Source: Solirubrobacteraceae bacterium (GTDB lineage: Bacteria > Actinomycetota > Thermoleophilia > Solirubrobacterales > Solirubrobacteraceae). From it: DNA of 44,181 bases. Below the pieces are notes generated by a model. The model was not told where the DNA came from and did no database searches. It worked only from the letters and a program-made list of their open reading frames with translations. The position numbers and the translations under genes were made by a program. The DNA lies in assembly GCA_017744415.1 (NCBI GenBank), contig JAGIBJ010000068.1:1-44181 (forward strand). Reading direction: 5' to 3'. Numbering within the stretch: the first letter of the stretch is position 1; each line of letters begins with the position of its first letter. Of this stretch, positions 31,151 through 37,664 are shown piece by piece.

Positions 31151-31256
31151 GCCGGGGTGGTGGTGATCCCGGAGCGGACAGTGCCCTACCGGAGGCCGCG
31201 CGAGCTTGCGAGCCCGGGCGTGAGGGTGTCCGCGCAGGGATCACCACCACCCCGGC
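31151..31256. other. Long rod-like hairpin (20 + 7 + 6 bp)
   Basis: A perfect 20-bp stem (31151-31170/31237-31256) leads into a symmetric 3x3 internal loop. A 7-bp stem follows (31174-31180/31227-31233), then a 6-bp stem (31181-31186/31216-31221) below an apical loop. An internal GGAGGCCG (31191-31198) can instead pair with CGGCCTCC (31259-31266) just outside, so two mutually exclusive folds exist. It may be a non-coding RNA or mRNA 3' structure. Confidence 0.55.
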
Positions 31257-31277
31257 GTCGGCCTCCCGCAACGACGA

Positions 31278-31330
31278 CGGGCGCCCCGAGGGACGCCCGC
31301 AGTCAAGAAGGTTCGGCGGGGAGTCCCCGC
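31278..31330 (-). terminator. Hairpins downstream of the 31341-31919 gene
   Basis: A 7-bp stem with a single-base loop (31316-31322/31324-31330) lies 10 bases past the stop on the minus strand. A 6-bp stem (31278-31283/31294-31299) follows. Both are G/C-rich without T-tracts. Confidence 0.5.
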
Positions 31331-31340
31331 GCCGCGACGC

Positions 31341-31919
31341 CTAGACGTCGAGAGTGATGGTGGCCTCGTCGCCGCCGTCGACCGGCTTGATCACCAGCTG
31401 GGTCGGGCGGTTGTCGAGCATCGTCTGCGGCACCTTGAAGAGGATCAGGGCGCCACCGATCGGAGCCGAGGCCGCGGCCGAGCTGGCCGGCGGGAAGTGG
31501 TCGCCCGGGATGATCGGCGTGCTGCGGTACGCGAAGACGTTCGTGGACGGCAGCGTGGTCGGCTTGACGACGGCGCCGGTGGTGTCCTTGATCGTGAACT
31601 GCGACGCCGACTGGATGGTCTTGCCATCGCTGTCGCCCTTGTCGGTGCGGTTCTCGACGCGGATGAACACGCCGTACCACTGGTCGACATCGGTCTGCTG
31701 CGCCTTGGCGTCCTCGACGCCGGTGAAGTAGTCGCGGTCTTCGACGTCGTACGGGTTGAGCTTCCGCGACACCTGCACCTGGTACTTCAGCTGACCGGCG
31801 GTGACGTAGACGCCCTCGGTGGCAGCGTGCTGGACGGGGTCCTGACCATCGCCGCAAGCGGCGAACGGGACGGTGAGAGCAAGTGCGAGAAGGGCAAGAG
31901 CAGGACGAAGGCGCGGCAT
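31341..31919 (-). CDS. Putative lipoprotein, DUF4352-like
   Basis: 192 residues from the ATG at 31919. The N-terminus is Arg-containing, then hydrophobic, then a lipobox ending in Cys22 (FAAC). The mature part starts with an acidic segment. Next come YQVQVSRKLNPYDVEDRDYF, VFIRVENRTDK and a run of beta strands ending LVIKPVDGGDEATITLDV. This recalls extracytoplasmic immunoglobulin-like DUF4352 lipoproteins, but I am not sure. It starts 13 bases after the SRPBCC gene, yet has its own TAAGGT hexamer. Function unknown. Confidence 0.75.
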   Translation of the reverse strand: MPRLRPALALLALALTVPFAACGDGQDPVQHAATEGVYVTAGQLKYQVQVSRKLNPYDVEDRDYFTGVEDAKAQQTDVDQWYGVFIRVENRTDKGDSDGKTIQSASQFTIKDTTGAVVKPTTLPSTNVFAYRSTPIIPGDHFPPASSAAASAPIGGALILFKVPQTMLDNRPTQLVIKPVDGGDEATITLDV

Positions 31920-31929
31920 TGCGGGCGGA

Positions 31930-31935
31930 ACCTTA
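31930..31935 (-). promoter_or_regulatory. -10 hexamer TAAGGT for the lipoprotein gene
   Basis: TAAGGT lies 10 bases before the ATG at 31919. Its first three bases are the TAA stop of the upstream SRPBCC gene. Confidence 0.45.
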
Positions 31936-32460
31936 GCGAAGCGGGCTGCCGGTAGCGGGCTTGCGTGGCCCACCGCTCAGCGTCGCGCGTTCACCGCGGC
32001 CTTCGCCGCGCTCGACGATGCCCTCGAGACGCCCGAGCGCGCGGCGCCAGTGGCGCTTGTCGGCCCACCGCCCGCCGAAGGTGTCGCGGAAGCGATCGAA
32101 CGGCGCTTGGGCGTCGCGCTGGACCGAGAGTTCGACCGTGGTGGCGGTGCCGGTGGCGTTGGGGACGAGCGTCCACGCGTAGACGGTGCGCACACGGTTG
32201 AAGCGCCCGGAGCGGCCGCGCGCGACGATCGAGCGCGCAGGCTCGGCCTCCACGATCGTGAGGTCGCCCCAGCCGAACCGGTCGGCGCCCTTGATCTTGA
32301 AACGAGCGCCCGCGCCGATGCCGATGGTGTCCTCGCGCGTGAGGTGCCAGTCGAGCAGGAAGTGGTCGCAGAACTCGGGGTGGTTCGCGACGTCGACGAG
32401 ATACCGGTAGATCTCGTCCGGCTGACGCTCGATGGTGACCTCGGCACGCAGTTCGTCCAT
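31933..32460 (-). CDS. SRPBCC (START-like) domain protein
   Basis: 175 residues from the ATG at 32460, supported by a TAGGAT hexamer 8 bases upstream. EVTIERQPDEIYRYLVDVANHPEFCDHFL is the typical opening strand-helix of polyketide cyclase/START-like proteins. GARFKIKGADRFGWGDLTIVEAEPARSI and AWTLVPNATGTATTVELSV give the following sheet, and a C-terminal helix lies around LGRLEGIVERG. These proteins enclose a hydrophobic ligand in a helix-grip fold; the ligand is not predictable. The last about 20 residues are Gly/Arg-rich and probably disordered. Confidence 0.83.
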   Translation of the reverse strand: MDELRAEVTIERQPDEIYRYLVDVANHPEFCDHFLLDWHLTREDTIGIGAGARFKIKGADRFGWGDLTIVEAEPARSIVARGRSGRFNRVRTVYAWTLVPNATGTATTVELSVQRDAQAPFDRFRDTFGGRWADKRHWRRALGRLEGIVERGEGRGERATLSGGPRKPATGSPLR

Positions 32461-32468
32461 CGCGGCAG

Positions 32469-32474
32469 ATCCTA
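32469..32474 (-). promoter_or_regulatory. -10 hexamer TAGGAT for the SRPBCC gene
   Basis: TAGGAT on the minus strand is 8 bases before the ATG at 32460. It predicts a leaderless transcript. Confidence 0.5.
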
Positions 32475-32549
32475 TGTGATCGGGGAGCGCCCGAGCGTGT
32501 CGTGCGTCGGCGCGACGTGGACCTGCCGGTGGCGCGTTCGGTGCGGTGG

Positions 32550-32828
32550 TCAGGCCGGGAGGCGGCGGATCACGCGCACTCGCGAGCTCGGCCCGTCCGG
32601 GGCGTGCTTCACGAGCGCCTCGGAGGTGGGCTGCTCGCGGCTGACGGACGCGCAGAGCTCGCACCGCATGGTGCCGCCCGAGTAATGCGCGACGCGCTCG
32701 CCGATCAGCGGGATGCGGTGGCACCCGTCGCAGCGGCGATGCTCGGCGTCACGGCCGTCGACGCCCTGCCGGAGCAGCTCGCGCTCGAGATCGGTCTCGT
32801 CGGTGGTCTTGCGGACGGCGATGCCCAT
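32550..32828 (-). CDS. Small zinc-ribbon protein
   Basis: 92 residues from the ATG at 32828, with AAAAGG 5 bases upstream acting as the ribosome site. A charged helix (about 9-30) is followed by CDGCHR (Cys33, Cys36) and CELC (Cys56, Cys59), a CxxC-x19-CxxC zinc ribbon. The text between, IPLIGERVAHYSGGTMR, suggests a short beta hairpin. The C-terminus is basic and ends in RVRVIRRLPA. I do not recognise the family by name. It may bind nucleic acid or protein. It lies 89 bases upstream of the SRPBCC start on the same strand. Confidence 0.7.
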   Translation of the reverse strand: MGIAVRKTTDETDLERELLRQGVDGRDAEHRRCDGCHRIPLIGERVAHYSGGTMRCELCASVSREQPTSEALVKHAPDGPSSRVRVIRRLPA

Positions 32829-33065
32829 ACGAACCTTTTCGGCACACCGGAACCCGTTCCTTCCGATGGGGGCTGCCCATGCGTCCAGATGTGTGACAAC
32901 GCGCACGTGCTGTGGGAGACTCCGCCCTGCGCAGGCATCCTGGGAGGGCGCCGCCGCGCAGGGGACACAATGGGGCTACGTCACTCAGCCGGGTGACGAA
33001 CCGGCGCGACCCTCTTCGCGACGCTGCTAAGAAGGGATGAGCTCTTGCTCTGAGGAGAGAGATTC

Positions 33066-33491
33066 ATGGACCTCGTCCAGCTCACGACGCATATCGATGC
33101 GACCGCGGTGCGAGCCGCGATTGGCACCCCGGACGCGTACGTGACGCGAGAATCCCGGGACATCGTCGACCAGCAGGTGCGTGAGCGAGCCTCGGTGGCC
33201 GCGCTCCTGATCCTCTTCGACGGCGGCCGGCACGAGGAGCACGAACTCCACGACGGCGGCACGCTGCGGATCGGCCGGTCGATCACGGCCGACATCCCGC
33301 TCGAGGATCCGATGATCTCGCGCAAGCACGCGGTGATCGAGCGTCACGGGAGCACCATCCGCGTGCTCGACGACCGCTCGCTCAACGGCGTGTTCGTGAA
33401 CGGCGCGCGGATCGACGGGTCGCAAACCCTCGGCGACGCCGACGAAGTCCAGATCGCTGGCTTCGTCATGCGGCTCATCCTGCCGAGCTAG
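33066..33491 (+). CDS. FHA domain protein
   Basis: 141 residues from the ATG at 33066, with GAGGAG at 33052-33057 as the ribosome site. Residues 1-60 are a short helical lead. Residues about 65-140 are a forkhead-associated domain with the phosphothreonine-binding marks: LRIGRS (Gly-Arg), ISRKHAVIE (Ser/Arg/His) and LNGVFVNG (Asn-Gly). It should bind a pThr peptide made by a Ser/Thr kinase encoded elsewhere. It lies 97 bases before parA on the same strand. The 237 bases upstream back to the zinc-ribbon gene hold only two short inverted repeats and no gene. Confidence 0.88.
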   Translation: MDLVQLTTHIDATAVRAAIGTPDAYVTRESRDIVDQQVRERASVAALLILFDGGRHEEHELHDGGTLRIGRSITADIPLEDPMISRKHAVIERHGSTIRVLDDRSLNGVFVNGARIDGSQTLGDADEVQIAGFVMRLILPS

Positions 33492-33573
33492 CGCCACCTC
33501 GGCGGCCCTGGCCGACCGGGTTCTGGAGCGATGCATGCGCGGTAAGGCGTCGCGCGTGCCCCGCCACGATCAA

Positions 33574-33579
33574 TAGACT
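33574..33579 (+). promoter_or_regulatory. -10 hexamer TAGACT for parA
   Basis: TAGACT lies 9 bases before the ATG at 33589. No -35 is seen. Confidence 0.45.
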
Positions 33580-33588
33580 CGGCGCCCG

Positions 33589-34374
33589 ATGGGCGTCACG
33601 ATCGCAGTCCTGTCCCAGAAGGGCGGAACCGGGAAGACGACGACGGTGCGCACGCTGACGGATGTCTTCCGTCGCGTGGGGCTGTCGGTCCTGGTGGTCG
33701 ACCTCGACCCGCAGGGCAATCTCTCCGACTATTTCGACGTGCCGCCGGACGCGTCTCCGACGATCGCCGAAGTGCTCGTCGGCCGAGCCGACGCGAAGGA
33801 CGCCGTGCACAACGACGTCCTTCCGGCGAATCTCACCCTCGCCGAGGCAGAGCTCGCCCTCGCCGGCAAGATGGGTCGCGAGCTCACGCTGCGGCGTGCT
33901 CTGCGCACGGTGGCGAAGGACTACGACCTCGTCATCCTCGACTGCCCGCCGACGCTGGGCCTCCTCACGGTGAACGCCCTCGTCGCGGCCGACCACGCGC
34001 TCGTCACGGCCGAGGCGCAGTACTTCGCGCTCCAAGGCGTCGAGCAGGCCGTCGCGCTTCTCGAGCTCGCGAAGGACGGCCTCAACCCTGATCTCGAGTG
34101 GCTCGGCGTGGTGCTCACCATCGCCGACATGCGCACCACGCACTCCCGTGAGGCGCGAGAGAACCTCAAGGAGCACATCGGCGACAAGCTCCTCGACACC
34201 GTCATCCGGCAGTCGATCGCCTACGCCGAATCCGCCGAGCGCGGCGTGTCGATCCTCGACCACAAGCCGGCGCGCGGCGCCGACTACGTCTCCCTTGCCG
34301 ACGAGGTGCTCGACCGCCTCGGGCTGACGGCCGCACGGAAGAAGGTGCGGGCGCTGCTCCCGCAGACCACGTGA
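33589..34374 (+). CDS. ParA/Soj-family ATPase (orphan)
   Basis: 261 residues. KGGTGKTTT (11-19) is the deviant Walker A with its signature Lys11. VLVVDLDPQGNLS is switch I/Walker A', and LVILDCPPTLGLLTVNAL is Walker B. The length and motifs match chromosomal Soj-type ParA. No ParB gene is next to it. It is followed directly by the L,D-transpeptidase with a 4-base GTGA overlap. Orphan ParA proteins often position other cargo such as polar or envelope machines; here the neighbours (FHA, L,D-transpeptidase) suggest a cell-envelope or division role (inference). Confidence 0.9.
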   Translation: MGVTIAVLSQKGGTGKTTTVRTLTDVFRRVGLSVLVVDLDPQGNLSDYFDVPPDASPTIAEVLVGRADAKDAVHNDVLPANLTLAEAELALAGKMGRELTLRRALRTVAKDYDLVILDCPPTLGLLTVNALVAADHALVTAEAQYFALQGVEQAVALLELAKDGLNPDLEWLGVVLTIADMRTTHSREARENLKEHIGDKLLDTVIRQSIAYAESAERGVSILDHKPARGADYVSLADEVLDRLGLTAARKKVRALLPQTT

Positions 34375-35795
34375 GCTCCGGCGGCGCCCCCACGCCGCCT
34401 GAGCACGGTGACGAGGCGCAGGAGCGCCATGACTACCGCGCCGTGAACCCGCGCGCCGCGCGGGCGACGTTCGTGCTGGTCGGGCTGATCGTCGCGGCCG
34501 TGGTCGCTGGCGGCTTCGTCCTGCTCGGCGGCGGTGGCAGCCGCGACCGGCTCGCGGGCCCTGTCGCGACGAGCCCGACCATCGATCGCGGCGCCGAAGC
34601 GCCTGAGCTCGACGCCAAGACGGCAGAGGACCGGCTCGGTAGTGGCCACGTGGCGCTCAAGGTCACCCACACACAGCTCCTGCGCACCCGCCCGGATCCG
34701 GACGGTCAGCTCGTCGCTCGCGTCGGCCGCAAGACGCCGTACGGCGGCCCGAACATTCTCCCGATCATCAAGGCCCGCGGCGACTGGATCGCCGTCGTCA
34801 GCCCGTATCGCAAGAACAACAAGATCGCCTGGACCAAGGTGCGCGAGGGCGCGAAGTACGTCTCCGTCGACTACTCGATCTCGATCTCGGTGAGCCGCCG
34901 CACGATCGTGGTGCGCAAGGACGGCGAGGTGGTGCGCAAGTTCGGCTCGGCGGTCGGGCAGGTCACCCACCCCACGCCGCTCGGACGCTACGCCGTCACC
35001 GACGGGCTGATCTTCAGCACCAAGGTGCGCGGCCCCTACGGCTGCTGCGCGCTGGTGCTCTCCGCCCGGCAGACGAAGCTCCCAGCGCACTGGGCCGGCG
35101 GCGACCGCATCGCGATCCACGGCACGCCGAACAAGCAGTCGATCGGGCTCGCCGCGAGCCTCGGCTGCCTGCGCGTCGGTGATCGCGCGTCGCGCTGGCT
35201 GGTGCGGAAGGTGCCGCCGGGCACCACCGTGCTCGTCCGAGCCTTAGCCGGCGTGTTCCCCGAGCGCACAATCAAGGCGCGCACCCCGGAGTCGTCCGTG
35301 ATGGTCGCCGGGGTCGAGCGAGCGTTCGCGCTGTGCGAGCGCCTGAACCGGCTGGGCTACGCCGACCAGTCCGAGATCCGGGGGCTCGTCGCCGAGTTGA
35401 CGGGCCGCCCCGCGAACGAGAGCCTGCGGCTCGTGCCGCCCTTCTGGAGCGACTGCGGAGCGAACCTGCGCATCGGCGAGCGCGTGTTCATCAACCACGG
35501 CTGCACCGTCAACGACCTCGGCGGGATCACGATCGGCGACGACGTGATGATCGGCCCGAACGTGCAGCTGATCAGCTCCGGTCACCCGACCGATCCGGAG
35601 CGCCGCCGCCGCGAGGTGGTCGTCGCCGAGATCCGGATTGGCCGCGGAGTGTGGATCGGCGCCGGCGCGACCGTGCTGCAGGGCGTCGATGTCGGCGACG
35701 ACGCCGTGATCGCAGCCGGCGCCGTCGTCACGCGCGACGTCGCCCCGCGCACGCTCGTCGCTGGCGTGCCGGCGCGAGCCATCAAGCAGCTCTAG
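34371..35795 (+). CDS. L,D-transpeptidase reading in frame into a hexapeptide acetyltransferase
   Basis: 474 residues from the GTG at 34371, overlapping the parA stop. A membrane helix (about 31-53) anchors it. Residues about 155-291 are a YkuD L,D-transpeptidase domain with His250 in IHGTP and Cys266 in SLGCLRVG, which forms 3-3 cross-links in peptidoglycan outside the cell. Residues 311-474 are a left-handed beta-helix acetyltransferase of the LacA/NodL type (INHGCTVNDLGGITIGDDV, SSGHPTD, IGAGATVLQGVDVG, VVAGVPARAIKQL type). That enzyme needs cytoplasmic acetyl-CoA, so the topology conflicts. At codon 292 the rare TTA sits in GCCTTAGCC; loss of one T would give a TAG stop exactly where L,D-transpeptidases usually end. 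The join is a true fusion or a one-base frameshift. Confidence 0.8.
   Translation: MSSGGAPTPPEHGDEAQERHDYRAVNPRAARATFVLVGLIVAAVVAGGFVLLGGGGSRDRLAGPVATSPTIDRGAEAPELDAKTAEDRLGSGHVALKVTHTQLLRTRPDPDGQLVARVGRKTPYGGPNILPIIKARGDWIAVVSPYRKNNKIAWTKVREGAKYVSVDYSISISVSRRTIVVRKDGEVVRKFGSAVGQVTHPTPLGRYAVTDGLIFSTKVRGPYGCCALVLSARQTKLPAHWAGGDRIAIHGTPNKQSIGLAASLGCLRVGDRASRWLVRKVPPGTTVLVRALAGVFPERTIKARTPESSVMVAGVERAFALCERLNRLGYADQSEIRGLVAELTGRPANESLRLVPPFWSDCGANLRIGERVFINHGCTVNDLGGITIGDDVMIGPNVQLISSGHPTDPERRRREVVVAEIRIGRGVWIGAGATVLQGVDVGDDAVIAAGAVVTRDVAPRTLVAGVPARAIKQL
35301..35795 (+). CDS. Alternative: separate maltose/galactoside-type O-acetyltransferase
   Basis: If the preceding frame really stops near 35244, this 164-residue gene would start at the ATG at 35301, with GGAG about 8 bases upstream and a possible CACAAT -10 at 35269-35274. 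ALCERLNRLGYADQSEIRGLVAELTG fits the N-terminal maltose acetyltransferase helix region. It is an O-acetyltransferase of unknown acceptor, probably cytoplasmic. It ends by overlapping the rarD stop through a shared CTAG. Confidence 0.5.
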   Translation: MVAGVERAFALCERLNRLGYADQSEIRGLVAELTGRPANESLRLVPPFWSDCGANLRIGERVFINHGCTVNDLGGITIGDDVMIGPNVQLISSGHPTDPERRRREVVVAEIRIGRGVWIGAGATVLQGVDVGDDAVIAAGAVVTRDVAPRTLVAGVPARAIKQL

Positions 35796-36709
35796 GCGGG
35801 TTCCGGCACCGTCGGCGCCGGCGTGCGCGTCGCGCGGATCGAGTCGAGGGTGAGGAGCACGAGCGCCACCCAGACGATGCCGAAGCCGGCCCATCGCGAC
35901 GCCGGCATGTGCTCCCCGAGGATGACGACGCCGCACAGCAGCTGCATCACCGGCGTGAGGTACTGGAGCAGTCCGACGGTCGACAGCGGCACACGGCTCG
36001 TGGACGCCGCGAACAGCAGCAGTGGGGCGATCGTGACGATGCCGGTGAGCACGAGGAGCACGCCCTCCCACGGTGCGTTGGCACCGAACGAGCCCCGGCC
36101 GGTCGCCTCGAGCCACAGGATGGCGATCAGGGCGAACGGCGCCAACGTGATCGTCTCGGTGGTGAGGCCGGGGAGCGCCCCGACGCTGCCGCCCACCCGC
36201 TTCTTGAGCAGGCTGTAGACCGAGAACGTCGCCGCGAGCGTCAGCGCGATGAAGGGCGGCCGCCCGTAGTCGACGGTGAGCACGGCGACCGAGAGCGCAC
36301 CGGTGGCGACGGCCGCCCACTGCAGCGGCCGGAGCTGCTCACGGAGCACGAGCACCCCCAGCGCGACCGTGACGAGCGGATTGATGAAGTAGCCGAGCGA
36401 CGCCTCGATCACCTGCCCGCTCGTGACGGCGTGCACGTAGACGCCCCAGTTGGTGGCGAGCAGCACCGCCGCGAGCCCGAGCGTGGCGACGATGGCGCGA
36501 TCGGCCAGCACCGCCCCGAGTGCTTCCCGCTGGCGCAGCGCGGCCACGAGCACCAGGCAGAACAGCAGCGACCAGACCACCCGGTGGAAGACGACCTCGG
36601 CCGCGTCCGACCGCTCGAGCAGATGGAAGTAGAGCGGGAACACGCCCCAGAGGGCGTAGGCGGCGACGCCGTAGAGCACGCCGGTGCGGACGGTCGAGGG
36701 CTGACCCAT
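35792..36709 (-). CDS. rarD: RarD-like EamA-family transporter
   Basis: 305 residues with about ten hydrophobic helices in two EamA repeats. YGVAAYALWGVFPLYF, FHRVVWSLLF, ATNWGVYVHAV and SLGYFINPLVTVALGV are typical of RarD (drug/metabolite exporter superfamily). The substrate is unknown; chloramphenicol sensitivity is the historical label. The ATG at 36709 follows TAGCAT by 9 bases. Its stop codon overlaps the acetyltransferase stop (CTAG at 35792-35795). Confidence 0.9.
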   Translation of the reverse strand: MGQPSTVRTGVLYGVAAYALWGVFPLYFHLLERSDAAEVVFHRVVWSLLFCLVLVAALRQREALGAVLADRAIVATLGLAAVLLATNWGVYVHAVTSGQVIEASLGYFINPLVTVALGVLVLREQLRPLQWAAVATGALSVAVLTVDYGRPPFIALTLAATFSVYSLLKKRVGGSVGALPGLTTETITLAPFALIAILWLEATGRGSFGANAPWEGVLLVLTGIVTIAPLLLFAASTSRVPLSTVGLLQYLTPVMQLLCGVVILGEHMPASRWAGFGIVWVALVLLTLDSIRATRTPAPTVPEPA

Positions 36710-36718
36710 GCCAGACCG

Positions 36719-36724
36719 ATGCTA
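36719..36724 (-). promoter_or_regulatory. -10 hexamer TAGCAT for rarD
   Basis: TAGCAT on the minus strand is 9 bases before the ATG at 36709. Confidence 0.45.
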
Positions 36725-36744
36725 CGAGGCTCCACCCGCGGCCG

Positions 36745-36763
36745 GCGGGCGGTCGCCGCCCGC
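36745..36763 (-). terminator. Hairpin after thrB
   Basis: A perfect 8-bp stem (36745-36752/36756-36763) with loop TCG lies two bases past the thrB stop, between thrB and the rarD promoter. Confidence 0.6.
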
Positions 36764-36764
36764 G

Positions 36765-37631
36765 CTAGAGGCGCTCGATCTGGGCGCCGCGCTCGCTCGG
36801 ATCGACGGCGAGCGTGTCGGCCCAGCCGGCCGACCAGATGCCGGCCTCGCGCTCGACGTCGCGCACGGCGTCGCGGTCGCACCAGAGCAGCACGGTCGGG
36901 CCGGCGCCCGACACGGTGCCACCGAGCGCACCCAGCTCGCGAGCTGAGGCGATGAGCTCCATCGAGCGGGGGTAGAGCGGCGCGCGGTGCGGCTGGTGGA
37001 GACGATCGCCGAGGCCACGAGCGATCAGGTCGAGGTCGCGAGACGCCAGACCCGCAGCGAGCGCGGTCGCCTGGCCGACGTTGAAGGCCGCGTCGGCCAT
37101 CGGCACGGCGGCCGGAAGCGCGGCGCGGGCGGCGGGCGTGTCGACGGCCTCGTGCGGCGCAACGATCACGAACCCCAGGCGCTGCGGCACGGCGAGCTTC
37201 AGCGGGCCATCCGGCAGCTCGACGGTCACGCCGCCGTAGATCGCGGCGGCGGCGTTGTCGGCGTGGCCCTCGAGCTCAGCGGCGATCGCGAGTGCCAGCT
37301 CGAGCGCGTCCTTCGGCTCCTCGCCACCCATCACGAGCGCGGCGAGCACGCCCGCGACGCGGGCGGCGGCGCTGCTGCCCATCCCGCCGCTGAGCGGGAT
37401 CTGCGAGCGCATCGTGAACGCGACGCGCGCCGGATCGCCGAGCCGTCCGAAGGCGTCGACGGCGATGTTGGTCGGATCCATGGGCACCGGCAGATCGGTG
37501 GTGAACGAGAACGTGGGCGCCGGCTGTACCTCGAGTTCCAGCCAGAGGTCCAGCGCGCACGCGAGGACGTCGAAGCCCGGGCCGAGGTTGGCCGTCGACG
37601 CGGGCACGCGCACGCGCACGCCGCCGCTCAT
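36765..37631 (-). CDS. thrB: Homoserine kinase
   Basis: 288 residues of the GHMP kinase family. VRVPASTANLGPGFDVLACAL opens the protein, PLSGGMGSSAAARVAG is the phosphate-binding loop and LGGTVSGAGPTVLLWC is the C-terminal GHMP motif. It phosphorylates homoserine with ATP for threonine synthase. A strong GGGGGAG (37643-37637) precedes the ATG by 5 bases. It is the last gene of the lysA-hom-thrC-thrB run, 33 bases after thrC. Confidence 0.95.
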   Translation of the reverse strand: MSGGVRVRVPASTANLGPGFDVLACALDLWLELEVQPAPTFSFTTDLPVPMDPTNIAVDAFGRLGDPARVAFTMRSQIPLSGGMGSSAAARVAGVLAALVMGGEEPKDALELALAIAAELEGHADNAAAAIYGGVTVELPDGPLKLAVPQRLGFVIVAPHEAVDTPAARAALPAAVPMADAAFNVGQATALAAGLASRDLDLIARGLGDRLHQPHRAPLYPRSMELIASARELGALGGTVSGAGPTVLLWCDRDAVRDVEREAGIWSAGWADTLAVDPSERGAQIERL

Positions 37632-37664
37632 CGGGTCTCCCCCACGCTCATCACCGACCAGCGC

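Larger units (their letters stand above)
30816..31340. other. Gene-free, highly structured intergenic region
   Basis: 525 bases lie between the PBP gene and a convergent lipoprotein gene. Small open frames cross it on both strands but look like shadow frames (Arg/Pro-rich, no ribosome sites, no family). About ten inverted repeats are packed end to end; the main ones are listed separately. Others are a 6-bp stem at 31024-31038, a 6-bp stem at 31075-31089, the palindrome TGAGGATCCTCA at 31011-31022, and a 7-bp stem 31097-31103/31145-31151. The last encloses stem 31106-31111/31125-31130 with an A-rich 13-base loop. Part may be terminators; the rest may be a structured RNA. I cannot name a family: it lacks RNase P, tmRNA, SRP and known riboswitch signatures. 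Confidence 0.6.

Noticed and set aside
30922-31344. 140-codon and 83-codon frames in the structured intergenic region
   Set aside because: No ribosome site, no recognisable domain and overlap with many hairpins. Coding cannot be fully excluded, but support is absent.
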